The position numbers and the translations under genes were made by a program. Shown here piece by piece: positions 7,880 through 15,712 of a stretch of DNA of 38,885 bases. The notes under the pieces were generated by a model. The model had not been told where the DNA came from. It worked only from the letters and a program-made list of their open reading frames with translations, and made no database searches. Origin of the DNA: Gemmatimonadota bacterium (GTDB taxonomy: Bacteria; Gemmatimonadota; Gemmatimonadetes; Longimicrobiales; Gaopeijiaceae); assembly GCA_026706635.1 (NCBI GenBank), contig JAPOYJ010000002.1:1-38885 (forward strand), written 5' to 3'. How positions within the stretch are numbered: position 1 is the first letter of the stretch; every line of letters begins with the position of its first letter.

Positions 7880-8707
7880 CTACCCAGGCCCCGTGGACCC
7901 GCCGCGCACCACCAGCTCGGAGCCCTGCAGCGAGGCTGCCGCTTCGGGGAGGAAGGAGAGCACGGCTTGCGCGACCTCGCCCGGCGAGACGAAGCGCCCG
8001 CCCGGCTGCATCTCCTCTAGGCCCCGCCGCACCGCCGCTGCGTCGCGCCCGGTAGCCTCGGCGATCCGCAGGATGTTGCGCGTCGTCATGGGGGTGTCCA
8101 CATACCCGGGGCAGACGGAGTTGACGGTCACCCCCGTGCCCGCGAGCTCGTCGGCCAGGCAGCGCGTCATCCCGAGGAGGGCGTGCTTGGATGACGCGTA
8201 GGACGAGATGTAGCGAGCGCCCTTCAGCCCGACGACCGACGCCACATTCACGATTCGCCCCCACCCTCGTTCCAGCATCCCCGGCAGCAGCGCCTGCGTG
8301 ACGAGGAGCGGACCGGTGGCGTTGACTCGGTGCATCGCCTCCCAGTCGCCGACCCTGACCCGGAGGAAGGGTGCCGACCCCGAGATGCCAGCGTTGTTGA
8401 CGAGGATGTCGACGGCGCCCAGGAGCTCCCGCGCCCGGTCGGCCATCTTCGCCACTGACACCTCGTCGCTCACGTCGCACGGCACCGCGTGGACCCTTGC
8501 ACCCGTAGCCCCGAGGCGCTCGGCCACCATCTCGATCTCCTCCGTCGACCGCGCCGCGACGACGACCCCGGCACCTGCCCCCACCAGTGCGTCGGCCACC
8601 GCGCTACCGATCCCCCGTCCTCCTCCGGTGACCACCGCCCCTCTCCCCGCAAGCCAATCGCCGCCGCGCCCCTGGCCCGCCCCATCGACCGTCGCATCGC
8701 CGGTCAT
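7880..8707 (-). CDS. Short-chain dehydrogenase/reductase
   Basis: A 275-residue classical SDR. TGGGRGIG (residues 27-34) binds the dinucleotide, NNAG (104-107) stabilises the central sheet, and the catalytic set is Ser157 (VNVASVVG), Tyr170 and Lys174 in YASSK. CPGYVDTPM follows, as in 3-oxoacyl/3-hydroxyacyl reductases. The basic residue pattern after strand 2 (AARS) is compatible with NADP(H) use; the substrate is undefined. The ATG overlaps the stop of the Ppx/GppA gene (ATGA at 8704-8707), so translation is coupled. It is the last gene of the M14 peptidase, CPBP, Ppx and SDR set. The first 19 residues precede the Rossmann fold and are Gly-rich. Confidence 0.92.
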   Translation of the reverse strand: MTGDATVDGAGQGRGGDWLAGRGAVVTGGGRGIGSAVADALVGAGAGVVVAARSTEEIEMVAERLGATGARVHAVPCDVSDEVSVAKMADRARELLGAVDILVNNAGISGSAPFLRVRVGDWEAMHRVNATGPLLVTQALLPGMLERGWGRIVNVASVVGLKGARYISSYASSKHALLGMTRCLADELAGTGVTVNSVCPGYVDTPMTTRNILRIAEATGRDAAAVRRGLEEMQPGGRFVSPGEVAQAVLSFLPEAAASLQGSELVVRGGSTGPG

Positions 8708-9633
8708 TCGCCGCCCTTCGGCTCGGGGATGGCTCTGCGCGCAACGTCGAGGAGCACCCCCTCCTTCACCCCCACGCCGGGCACGACGATACGGTCCACG
8801 CCCGCCAGACGGGCAAAGTGCCGGTAGACGAGCGCCGCAGGCACGATGACGTCCGCGCGGTTGGGCTGCAGCCCGAGCACCGAGGTGCGCTCGGCAACAG
8901 TGAGTCCGGAGAGGAGCCGGACCACCGCCTCGAGGTCGCGGATCGGAAGGCTCGCCGCCTCGCGCCCGCTCGTTCGGCCGAGCGCCAGACGCGCAATCTC
9001 CTCGATGTTGCCGCCCGTGGCCGCGAAGACGGCTGGGCCTCCGATCCCCACGTACGGGGGAATCGTCAGGGGGCCCAGCTCCCCCTGCACCCAGGCGAGG
9101 AGCGATCTATGGCAGCCGTCCGCCTCTTCCAGCGTCTCGACGAGCCGCACCGTCCCCACCCGGTACGACTCGCTCCACAGGATCCCCGCCTCGTTGACTA
9201 TCGAGACCTCGACGCTTCCGCCCCCGAGATCCACCAGCACCCACTTCCCCCGCGAGAGGTCGACGCGACTGCGAACGGCCAAGTGCACGAGCCGCGCCTC
9301 CTCGCGACCGCTGATCGGCTCCAGCACGATGTCAGATTCCTCTAGGATTCTGTCCAGGAAAGCCTGACGATTGGTCGCTTCTCGGGTGGCGCTGGTCCCC
9401 ACGGCCCGGTAACGCTCCACGCCGAAGGCGTCGATCTCCTGCCGAAAGCCCCGAAACGCCTTAGCCGCAAGCTCGACCGTGGCGTCGTCGAGCCGTCCGG
9501 TGGTGAAGACGCCGTGGCCCAGGCGGACGGGTCTCCTGGTCTTCCCGACTACCGAGTAGCGCGACCCGCCGAGGAAGTCGGCGGCCACGAAGCGGATGGC
9601 GTTGGATCCGGCGTCGATCGCGGCCACCCGCAT
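8704..9633 (-). CDS. Ppx/GppA family phosphatase
   Basis: A 309-residue ASKHA-fold enzyme. The phosphate-1 loop is DAGSNAIR (residues 7-14), and the phosphate-2 loop is DLGGGSVE (135-142), preceded by the family stretch AVGTSATREATN (77-88) and SGREEARL with the catalytic Glu (about 111). It is single-domain and shorter than E. coli Ppx, as in Aquifex-type members that act as exopolyphosphatase or (p)ppGpp-pentaphosphate hydrolase; which activity applies is not decided here. Start chosen at MRVAAIDAGS, because the 23 extra residues from the ATG at 9702 are encoded by a foldback-element arm. Neither start has a clear Shine-Dalgarno sequence. Its stop overlaps the SDR start. Confidence 0.92.
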   Translation of the reverse strand: MRVAAIDAGSNAIRFVAADFLGGSRYSVVGKTRRPVRLGHGVFTTGRLDDATVELAAKAFRGFRQEIDAFGVERYRAVGTSATREATNRQAFLDRILEESDIVLEPISGREEARLVHLAVRSRVDLSRGKWVLVDLGGGSVEVSIVNEAGILWSESYRVGTVRLVETLEEADGCHRSLLAWVQGELGPLTIPPYVGIGGPAVFAATGGNIEEIARLALGRTSGREAASLPIRDLEAVVRLLSGLTVAERTSVLGLQPNRADVIVPAALVYRHFARLAGVDRIVVPGVGVKEGVLLDVARRAIPEPKGGE

Positions 9634-9654
9634 CTGGGCAAGCGAGTGAAGCGG

Positions 9655-9710
9655 TCCAGCGGAGCGCTTCGCCGCCGTCGGTGCTTGCGCGAGATTGTCC
9701 ATGGGCTGCT
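9655..9710. repeat. Solo right arm of foldback element between CPBP and Ppx genes
   Basis: CCAGCGGAGCGCTTCGCC, then a CGGTGCT-type block and GCGCGAGATTGTCC, ending ATGGGCTGCTA. It matches the right arm of complete copies with scattered differences; no left arm is present. The terminal TAG is the stop codon of the CPBP gene, and the arm supplies the alternative upstream ATG of the phosphatase gene. Confidence 0.8.
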
Positions 9711-10614
9711 AGCCTGACACGTACGGGATCGGTGCGTCGCGCCTGGGCCAGCTGCGGCGCACGTACCAGATCAACGCTGGCGCTCCGACGCCGACGAGCA
9801 GGAGTCCCTCCGGCACGCTCCCCTGAATCTGCTCCACCTCGAGCGTGCCCTCCAGGTCGGCGAACTCGCTCATTACGGTCGCGATCAGGTTGTTGCCGAC
9901 GTGCAGCGCGATCGGTACGAGGAGGGTGCCGGTACGCAGGTAGAGGAGGGCCGCCACGAGCCCGAGGGCAAAGACACCGACCGGGTTTGCGTGCAGGCAG
10001 GCGAAGATCGCCGAGGATGCGAGCACGCCGGTCCGAATCCCCCACTTCGCCCCCCATCGATTCACCAGGACGCCGCGGAAGAGGAGCTCCTCGACCACCG
10101 GTGCCAGGAGGACGATCTCGAGGTGCCAGAGGGTCTGGTGCAGTGGCGATGCCCCAGGCGGGATCTCGGCGGCGGCGAGCGATCTGGTCAGCCACTCGAG
10201 GAGGCCGGGGGCGAGGTAGCTGAGCACCGACGCCGAGAGGTACCACGAGCCCATCGAGAAGACGAGACCAGCCGCCAGCAGCCCCGCTGCGGCGAGCCAG
10301 CTGGCGGGGCTGGGAGGCCGGCCTCCCAGGAGACGCGGAGGCACCACCCCGGCGCGGCGGCAGGCGATCCAGATCCAGAGCGCAATCGCCGAGTAGGCGA
10401 CCAGGAGCTGGGCCACCTGCATCGCCAGGGGGGCGTCGAGGTCGGCGAGCCCGAGCTCCCCCGCTACCAGGAGCAGGAGGTAGAGGGCCGCCCCCACGAC
10501 GACTGCGACCGGGAGCAGGGTGCGCGTTCGGAGGTGGGCGAAGGGACCCGGTCCGCTCTCCTCGGCTACGCCAGCCGCGACAGCAGCGTGCTCAGGTGCC
10601 TCCGATTCGTTCAC
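9709..10614 (-). CDS. CPBP-family intramembrane metalloprotease (CAAX/ABI-like)
   Basis: A 301-residue membrane protein with about eight hydrophobic segments and the three CPBP motifs: EELLFRG with Glu175, Glu176 and Arg180; FACLHAN with His208; and HVGNNLIA with His238 and Asn241. Family members are membrane-embedded Glu-type proteases, some linked to bacteriocin maturation or self-immunity. The partner here is unknown. Start chosen as GTG at 10614, which overlaps the M14 peptidase stop (GTGA), indicating coupled translation; the longer open frame reads antisense-type Arg/His-rich sequence. The stop codon TAG coincides with the terminal TAG of a foldback arm. Confidence 0.9.
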   Translation of the reverse strand: MNESEAPEHAAVAAGVAEESGPGPFAHLRTRTLLPVAVVVGAALYLLLLVAGELGLADLDAPLAMQVAQLLVAYSAIALWIWIACRRAGVVPPRLLGGRPPSPASWLAAAGLLAAGLVFSMGSWYLSASVLSYLAPGLLEWLTRSLAAAEIPPGASPLHQTLWHLEIVLLAPVVEELLFRGVLVNRWGAKWGIRTGVLASSAIFACLHANPVGVFALGLVAALLYLRTGTLLVPIALHVGNNLIATVMSEFADLEGTLEVEQIQGSVPEGLLLVGVGAPALIWYVRRSWPRRDAPIPYVSG

Positions 10615-13412
10615 TGGCAGTCCGTGGCGGGAGGTATGTCCACGGGCTGCTGGCCTCCGTCGCCCCCCCAAGCGGCACCATAGTGGATCGCGTTGAAGAG
10701 GAGCGGGAAGGTCCCGTGCGACTGGGCGCGGAAGGTGATCTTGGGTCCGAAGAGGAAGAGCTTCCCGGCGCCTACATCGGCCTCGATCATGCTCGTGCCG
10801 CCCTCGAGTCGATCCTGGCCCCACGCCCAACCGCTCACCAGCGGCTCGGGCGAGTCGTACCATGCCAGCGTACACACCCCGGTGGAGGGTTCACCGATCC
10901 GAAAGACCGGAGAGTGGCTGTGCAGCACATTCGCGCGCTCCCCCAGGCCGTGCGTGGCCGGAGAGGCGTGCTCGATCCGAAGGGTGTGAATCGACCCGGG
11001 CGTGAAGTAATCGTCGCGGCTAGGCGGTTCCCCCTCCTCGTCCGCCAGGTGGCTCGAGATGGGCAGGCCGAGCTCGACGCCGAGCGCCGTGGACGACCCT
11101 ATCGCCACCACCGTGCCGCCCCCCTCCAGGAAGGCGCGGAGAGCCGGTACGCTAGCCTCGCGGGAGAGCGAGCCGACCCGGGCGGCAAGCGAGTCGGGGA
11201 GGGTGGCGAGGAGCTCGTCGTCCACACCCTGCCAGTAGCGGGAGGGGCGCCCTCCGTCCTCGCTCAGGGCACCATCGGGGAGCACTATCACGTCGAAGCG
11301 CTCCCTCAGCGAGCCCGCATCGATCTCGGGCGGGTATACGACCTCGAAGTCGAACTCGAAGTCCTCCAGGATGTGGCGGGTCCACCCCGACGCCATAGAG
11401 CCTCCGTACCGGTCCCAGAGGCCGACTCTAGGCGACTTCAGCCCGAGCGCGCTCGGGGGAGCGGCCGACAGAGCGTGGAAGGAGACACCCAGCTCGGCGG
11501 CCCACTCCTCGAGCTGCGACCGCGCCACCTCGCCCGCCGGGAAGAAGAACGCTCCCGGGGCGAGCGAGGCTCCGGGCGCGTGGAGGGAGTCCTCGACCCA
11601 GCGGACCGTCCCACCACCCGCCAGCACTCGGTTCACCGCCCTGAACGCCGCATTGACGTGGTCGGTCGCGTACCCCGCGGGCGACTCGACGCCCGTCACC
11701 AGGCCCGGCAGAGGATCGGCCAGCCACTCGATCTCCTCGAAGGGCCCGTCGAATTCCTCGAGGATGCGGTCGAATTCGAGCCCCATCTGGAGCGCAAGCG
11801 TCCACCCGGCGTTGTCGTACGGGGCGATCGGCGGCCCTCCGGGGTACTGGAAGTCGTCCGGGTACTGCTGCGGCTCGAACATGTCGAGCACATGCGGTCG
11901 AAAGGCCTGCCGCGTCAGCACCACGTACGAGCCGACCGGGTACTGGGTCCCGCCGACGCCGAAGTCCTCGGTGGCGCGGTGCACCGCGACGCCACCCTTC
12001 AGGAGCGCGTTCACGAAGCGGGTGGCGGTGACGAAGTCCCGCTGGTCGGAGCGGAGCACGTACCCGCGCGGGTCCCTCCTGGCGGGGTCGCGCAGATGCG
12101 ACCCGAGGTCGTCCCGGTCCCCGCTCCCGCCCACCTCCTCGGCAGCGCGGTCGATCCATTTCGGCAACACCGTCCACGAATCGCGGCTGCCCCGCTCGAT
12201 CGAGTTGGCGCCCATCCGCCAGATGTTGAATAGCAGGTGCTCCCGGTTGCGCGACGCGTAGTCGAGCACGGCCACGTTGGCGGTCTGCGAGTACTCTACG
12301 GACTGCCGAAAGCGCCAGGGGCCCGGCTCGACGGGGAGCAGCAGGTCCCCGTGCATGATCTGACGGTCGGGGACGAAGGGGACCTCGATCGGCGTCGGGT
12401 GCCCGATCGTCTCGGTCAGCAGGCCAATCATGTTCTTGAAGTAGGGCGTGGTGCGGAGTCCCCCATTCCACCAGGTCGAGTAGCTGGCGCCGCTCCGCAT
12501 CGTGGTGCCGCCCTTCCCCTCGACGATCATCCGCTGGTGGATCGCCGAGCCCAGCTGGTCTATCCCGGTAAGGACCAGCGGGTCCAGGTTGTGGTTCGGC
12601 GGGTCCCGGAAGGGCGGAGCGAACATGACCGTCCCCCGCGGCGCCGTCTGGTGGTGGTTGAGGACGATCTGCGGGAACCACTCCCGGTACAGGACCCGGT
12701 TCATATTCTCGGTCTCGGCGAGAGCGGCCATGAAGAAGTCGCGGTTGTTGTCGTGTCCCGCGTACTTCTGGTAGAGGACCGGCACGCCCCGCGTGGTGCG
12801 CTCCTCGGGGTCGTCGCTCCGCATGTACCAGCTGGCGAAGAGGTCGTGCCCGTCGGGATTGGAGTGGACGACGAGAAGGATGACGTCGTCCAGGATACGG
12901 AGCACCTCCCCGCCGTCGCCACTCGCCATCTGCCAGAGGAGCTCGAGGAGCTGCTGTGCGGTGAGCACCTCGTTGGCGTGGAGCCCGCCGTCGATCCAGA
13001 CCACCGCCCTCCCCTCGGCCGCCAGCTCCCGCGCCTCCGCCTCGGTCACCCCCGCGGCAAGCGCCAGTCGACGCGAAATCTGCCGATAGCGCGCGAGGCG
13101 CGACTGGTTGGCGGGCGAGGTGACGATCGCCATCAGCTGCTCGCGCCCCTCCGAGGTCGTGCCGATGGACTCTACGGAAACACGGTCGGACTGCTCCGCC
13201 AGCAGACGCCAGTAGCCGGCAAGGCCCCGGTAGTCGACGAGGTGGTAGTCGGCGCCGATCTCGTGGCCGAAGTGCTCCTCGGGGCTGGTGGGCATCTGGG
13301 CGCGTGCTGGCAGCGTCGCGCACACAAGGCCTCCGACGGCGAGCAGTGTCGCACACGACCGGCGGCGCCCACGTCCCCTGCCTTCAGCGTTGCGTGTTGG
13401 AATCTTGGTCAT
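10611..13412 (-). CDS. Large M14-family zinc carboxypeptidase-like secreted protein
   Basis: A 933-residue protein with an N-terminal Arg-rich segment, hydrophobic core and ARAQ cleavage site, so it is probably exported. The M14 domain occupies about residues 55-345: HANE (His145 and Glu148, zinc ligands), HSNPDGHD (His183, third ligand), DNNRDF (Asn/Arg substrate site, 221-226) and TETIG (Glu334 as the likely catalytic Glu). The long C-terminal part includes a segment resembling the ThuA/GATase-like region seen in the large bacterial M14 relatives (FDVIVLPDGALS). Its likely role is periplasmic or extracellular peptide trimming. First gene of a minus-strand set. The last 13 codons, including QQPVDIPPA, lie in or beside a miniature foldback palindrome. 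Confidence 0.9.
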   Translation of the reverse strand: MTKIPTRNAEGRGRGRRRSCATLLAVGGLVCATLPARAQMPTSPEEHFGHEIGADYHLVDYRGLAGYWRLLAEQSDRVSVESIGTTSEGREQLMAIVTSPANQSRLARYRQISRRLALAAGVTEAEARELAAEGRAVVWIDGGLHANEVLTAQQLLELLWQMASGDGGEVLRILDDVILLVVHSNPDGHDLFASWYMRSDDPEERTTRGVPVLYQKYAGHDNNRDFFMAALAETENMNRVLYREWFPQIVLNHHQTAPRGTVMFAPPFRDPPNHNLDPLVLTGIDQLGSAIHQRMIVEGKGGTTMRSGASYSTWWNGGLRTTPYFKNMIGLLTETIGHPTPIEVPFVPDRQIMHGDLLLPVEPGPWRFRQSVEYSQTANVAVLDYASRNREHLLFNIWRMGANSIERGSRDSWTVLPKWIDRAAEEVGGSGDRDDLGSHLRDPARRDPRGYVLRSDQRDFVTATRFVNALLKGGVAVHRATEDFGVGGTQYPVGSYVVLTRQAFRPHVLDMFEPQQYPDDFQYPGGPPIAPYDNAGWTLALQMGLEFDRILEEFDGPFEEIEWLADPLPGLVTGVESPAGYATDHVNAAFRAVNRVLAGGGTVRWVEDSLHAPGASLAPGAFFFPAGEVARSQLEEWAAELGVSFHALSAAPPSALGLKSPRVGLWDRYGGSMASGWTRHILEDFEFDFEVVYPPEIDAGSLRERFDVIVLPDGALSEDGGRPSRYWQGVDDELLATLPDSLAARVGSLSREASVPALRAFLEGGGTVVAIGSSTALGVELGLPISSHLADEEGEPPSRDDYFTPGSIHTLRIEHASPATHGLGERANVLHSHSPVFRIGEPSTGVCTLAWYDSPEPLVSGWAWGQDRLEGGTSMIEADVGAGKLFLFGPKITFRAQSHGTFPLLFNAIHYGAAWGGDGGQQPVDIPPATDCQ
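10617..10650. repeat. Minimal foldback palindrome (element ends only)
   Basis: GCAGTCCGTGG (10617-10627) and CCACGGGCTGC (10640-10650) are inverted repeats with a 12-base centre. These are exactly the outermost bases of the large foldback elements, with the interior absent. The palindrome lies within the last codons of the M14 peptidase gene and just upstream of the coupled CPBP start. Confidence 0.75.
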
Positions 13413-13590
13413 GGCAATCCCTGGAAACCACCCTTCCCTTCACCCTCATGGACAGGACTCCGCGTTGCAGCTGGCGGCTCGCGGCTGTAGTTTACGGCGG
13501 GGTCGCCGCATGCGGAAGGGTGCCTGGGCGGCGGTTCCATTCGATCTCCAGCCCCCGGCAGCTCACCCCAGCAACCAGCTAGGTACCTCG

Positions 13591-13911
13591 ATGGCAAAGT
13601 ACATGCTTCGCACCAACTACACGCAGGCCGGGGTCAGAGGACTGATCGCAGAGGGCGGCACTCGGCGGGAGGCCGCTCTGCGCGAGACCGTCGAGAGCGT
13701 CGGCGGCACCCTCGAGGGATTCCACTACGCGCTCGGCGACTGCGATCTCTACCTGATCGTGGAGCTGCCGGACGCGGCGGCCGCGACGGCTCTGGCGCTG
13801 AACATCTCGGCCGCGGGCGGCCTCACGGTCTCCACCACGCCACTGATGAGCGCCGAGGATCTGGACATCGCCGCCCGCACCAAGGTCGAGTACCGGGCGC
13901 CAGGGGCTTAG
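13591..13911 (+). CDS. GYD domain protein
   Basis: A 106-residue cytoplasmic protein with the GYD-family layout: MAKYMLRTNYTQAGVRGLI at the start, a central GGTLEGFHYALGDCDLYLIVELPD (written here as one family stretch in two parts: GGTLEGFHYALGDCDL and YLIVELPD), and LTVSTTPLMSAEDLD near the end. These are ferredoxin-like alpha/beta proteins of unknown biochemical role. The start has only a weak upstream AGG. It is transcribed divergently from the M14 peptidase. A frameshifted copy of its last 30 codons lies at 15713-15802, on the other side of two paralogous exported-protein genes. Confidence 0.85.
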   Translation: MAKYMLRTNYTQAGVRGLIAEGGTRREAALRETVESVGGTLEGFHYALGDCDLYLIVELPDAAAATALALNISAAGGLTVSTTPLMSAEDLDIAARTKVEYRAPGA

Positions 13912-13924
13912 CGTGAGCTCTATC

Positions 13925-14092
13925 TGACAGATTGTAGTGTTTATCTGTCAATACGCAGGCTACGCGGCATCCTCCTCCCGACCGAGCGGTCTTCAGATTT
14001 CTTCCAGTGACAGATTACAGGCGCTACTTGTCACTGCATGAGTCTTGGCTCGTGGGGCTGCATCTGTGACAGATTATAGGAGTTATCTGTCA
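13925..14092. repeat. Three 26-bp palindromic repeats (TGACAGATT…TTATCTGTCA)
   Basis: Copies at 13925-13950, 14008-14033 and 14067-14092, each 26 bases, each starting TGACAGATT and ending in CTTGTCA or TATCTGTCA. The second extends outward to CAGTGACA/TGTCACTG. Start-to-start spacing is 83 and 59 bases, so they are not a CRISPR. No T-run follows, so rho-independent termination is not indicated. They may be operators or a small palindromic repeat family. The intervening 13951-14007 and 14034-14066 hold nothing I recognise. Confidence 0.8.
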
Positions 14093-14115
14093 CACTGCCC
14101 CCACATCACCTTGCC
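14083..14115 (-). pseudogene. Stray copy of the 3' end of the TonB-receptor gene
   Basis: On the minus strand this reads TGKVMWGQCDR then TAA, against TGKVMWGLRDR then TAA at the end of the receptor gene (17757-17790). A block of 18 bases (CCCCCACATCACCTTGCC) is identical and TTATCTGTCAC is also shared. The right half of the third 26-bp palindrome is formed by these terminal codons. Only the tail is present. Confidence 0.6.
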
Positions 14116-14150
14116 TGTCGGGCCGCCAGGGGTGCCGGCCTTCCGGCCAT

Positions 14151-14762
14151 TCAGCTTGTCCCTAACTCCGCGCCCGGGAAGCTCTCAAGGGGAATCTCCA
14201 CAGAGGCTTCACAGAAATAGCCGACGAGGGATTCGTTGAACGGATCGTCGTCGCCAGCCTCCTTCCAGAACGTCTTCGTGAGACCCTCGCTACTACAGCC
14301 GAGAAACTCTACTTCGTCCTCGTGCGGAGTGCTCCAGCCGAATCCCCCTTCCACCCATGCCTTTAGACGCCGCCGCCCCGAATCGAAGATGACGGCTCTG
14401 GCCGCGAACGCCACGCGGCCGTCGATCGCAAGATCCGGGTACCCCACGGCCAGTCCGCATCCGGACGGCCGCAGCTCCCACGTCCCGTAGCGGTAAAGGC
14501 CGCTATCGCCCAACTGTCCGGAAGTGACCGTCACCGTGTTCGTGGCCTCCCCGCCGAAGGGGCAGGCATATGTGTGGGTCCCGTGCTTCGCCTCGTTCGC
14601 CATCTCGATCAGCCCGGAGAGCACGGCCCGGGCCTCATCTTCGCCGAGGGCGACTTCGGGAGGCCAGTAGTCGCACTCGGTGAAAGGCGGGCAGTCACAG
14701 GCCGCCATCATCGCCGCGCCCGCGACGGCGGCCGCCAGGGCGATGCCTCTAGCTGTCTTCAT
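14151..14762 (-). CDS. Putative lipoprotein, paralogue of the next gene upstream
   Basis: A 203-residue exported protein with signal peptide MKTARGIALAAAVAG and a MMAAC lipobox (Cys22). The mature part is of unknown family: LGEDEARAVLSGLIEMANEA, a strand-rich middle with paired cysteines, and FCEASVEIPLESFPGAE at the end. It aligns end to end with the protein at 14979-15551 (ARAVLSGLIEMAN against AQAVLSALVEMAN; YFCEASVEIPLESFPG against LFCEEAVEIPVSSFPG). Start chosen at MKTARG because the paralogue starts at the same place and the upstream 85 bases are conserved. Probably outer-membrane anchored. Function unknown. Confidence 0.8.
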   Translation of the reverse strand: MKTARGIALAAAVAGAAMMAACDCPPFTECDYWPPEVALGEDEARAVLSGLIEMANEAKHGTHTYACPFGGEATNTVTVTSGQLGDSGLYRYGTWELRPSGCGLAVGYPDLAIDGRVAFAARAVIFDSGRRRLKAWVEGGFGWSTPHEDEVEFLGCSSEGLTKTFWKEAGDDDPFNESLVGYFCEASVEIPLESFPGAELGTS

Positions 14763-14847
14763 TCTCGCCTCGTTCCCGCCCCGTCGCCCGTACTGCACCC
14801 ACGTCCATCCGACACGGCACCACCGGTGCTGACAGAAATGTAACAGA
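14763..14847 (-). promoter_or_regulatory. Upstream region conserved between the two paralogues, copy A
   Basis: Hand alignment of these 85 bases with 15552-15636 gives roughly four in five identical positions without gaps, from TCTGTTAC to the GGGCGGGAAC and ribosome-binding segment before the ATG. That is more similar than the coding parts. It probably carries promoter and 5' leader functions common to both genes; I cannot assign -35/-10 boxes with confidence. Confidence 0.5.
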
Positions 14848-14929
14848 CGCGCCTCCCGGCCCGATCAGGGATCGCAAGGGGACGCGAAGCGCGCCTCCGG
14901 ACGGCCGCCCTCGCACCAAGTGATCCCCT

Positions 14930-14979
14930 GCAGCCCGCCGTGGAGCTGCCCGGCGGCCCCGCGGCGCTCCACGGACTGC
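14930..14979. repeat. Miniature foldback palindrome
   Basis: GCAGCCCGCCGTGGAGC at the left and GCTCCACGGACTGC at the right are inverted repeats, separated by a GC-rich centre. The ends match those of the large foldback elements. The flanking TA at the right side creates the TAG stop of the upstream paralogue gene on the minus strand. Confidence 0.7.
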
Positions 14980-15551
14980 TAGAAGGTCCAGTTGCCGGGG
15001 AAGCTCGAGACGGGAATCTCCACAGCCTCCTCACAGAAGAGGCCGTCAAGCGATCCGGTGTACGGCTCGTCGAGGCCAGCCTCGAACACCCCAGAAATAT
15101 CGGTCAGCCCCCTGTCACACCTGAAACGGCGGTTGTCGGGAAGGCGGGCCCAGCGGAACCACGCTTCCACCGCCGCCTCGAAGCGCCGCGTCTCCGTCTC
15201 CGCCTCAGCGACGTTATTGGAGGTGAACGCGAAGTAGCCGACCTCGATCGTGACGTCTGAGTATCCCAGCTGGCATTCGTCGATCTCGATCTCCCACATC
15301 CCGGTGACCCGGTAAGGGAACTCCTCGTCATCGATCGCCGCCGTAACCTCGGCATCGCCCCCGGAAAGACAGGGATAGGTGTAGCTCCCGGAATACTCCG
15401 GCTTGTTCGCCATCTCGACCAGCGCGGAAAGCACGGCTTGAGCATCCTCACTACCGAGGGGAAACACTAACCGACCAGTACTACAGGTGGCGGATCCGAG
15501 GACGGACACCGCTAGCATGGCGGCCAGCGCGATGTCTCTGGCTGCTTTCAT
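14979..15551 (-). CDS. Putative exported protein, paralogue of 14151-14762
   Basis: A 190-residue protein with signal sequence MKAARDIALAAMLAVSVLGS and a possible, weak lipobox (SATC, Cys23). The mature part shares the layout of the neighbouring paralogue: AQAVLSALVEMANKPEYSGS, a YPCLSGG loop, WEIEIDECQLGYSDVTIEVG, and LFCEEAVEIPVSSFPGNWTF at the C-terminus. Several cysteines are at equivalent positions, suggesting conserved disulphides. The stop codon TAG is the junction with a miniature foldback palindrome, so the original C-terminus may have differed by a few residues. Function unknown. Confidence 0.8.
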   Translation of the reverse strand: MKAARDIALAAMLAVSVLGSATCSTGRLVFPLGSEDAQAVLSALVEMANKPEYSGSYTYPCLSGGDAEVTAAIDDEEFPYRVTGMWEIEIDECQLGYSDVTIEVGYFAFTSNNVAEAETETRRFEAAVEAWFRWARLPDNRRFRCDRGLTDISGVFEAGLDEPYTGSLDGLFCEEAVEIPVSSFPGNWTF

Positions 15552-15636
15552 TCTCGTCTTGTTCCCGCCCCGTCGCCTGTACTGCGCTCACGTCCGTTCG
15601 ACATGGCACCAACCGTGCTCACAAGAAGGTAACAGA
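15552..15636 (-). promoter_or_regulatory. Upstream region conserved between the two paralogues, copy B
   Basis: The counterpart of 14763-14847. Shared blocks include GTTCCCGCCCCGTCGCC and the TAACAGA at the far end (plus-strand reading). Similarity stops abruptly beyond the TAACAGA, which marks the edge of the duplicated unit. Confidence 0.5.
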
Positions 15637-15712
15637 GGGTCGGAAGAACCAGCTAGCAGCCAGGGGCTGGCGAGCCCACTTCACGATTTGGATCCGACCT
15701 CACGAACACCGT

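Noticed and set aside
13925-14092. CRISPR array
   Set aside because: There are only three palindromes with unequal spacing (83 and 59 bases) and no cas genes.
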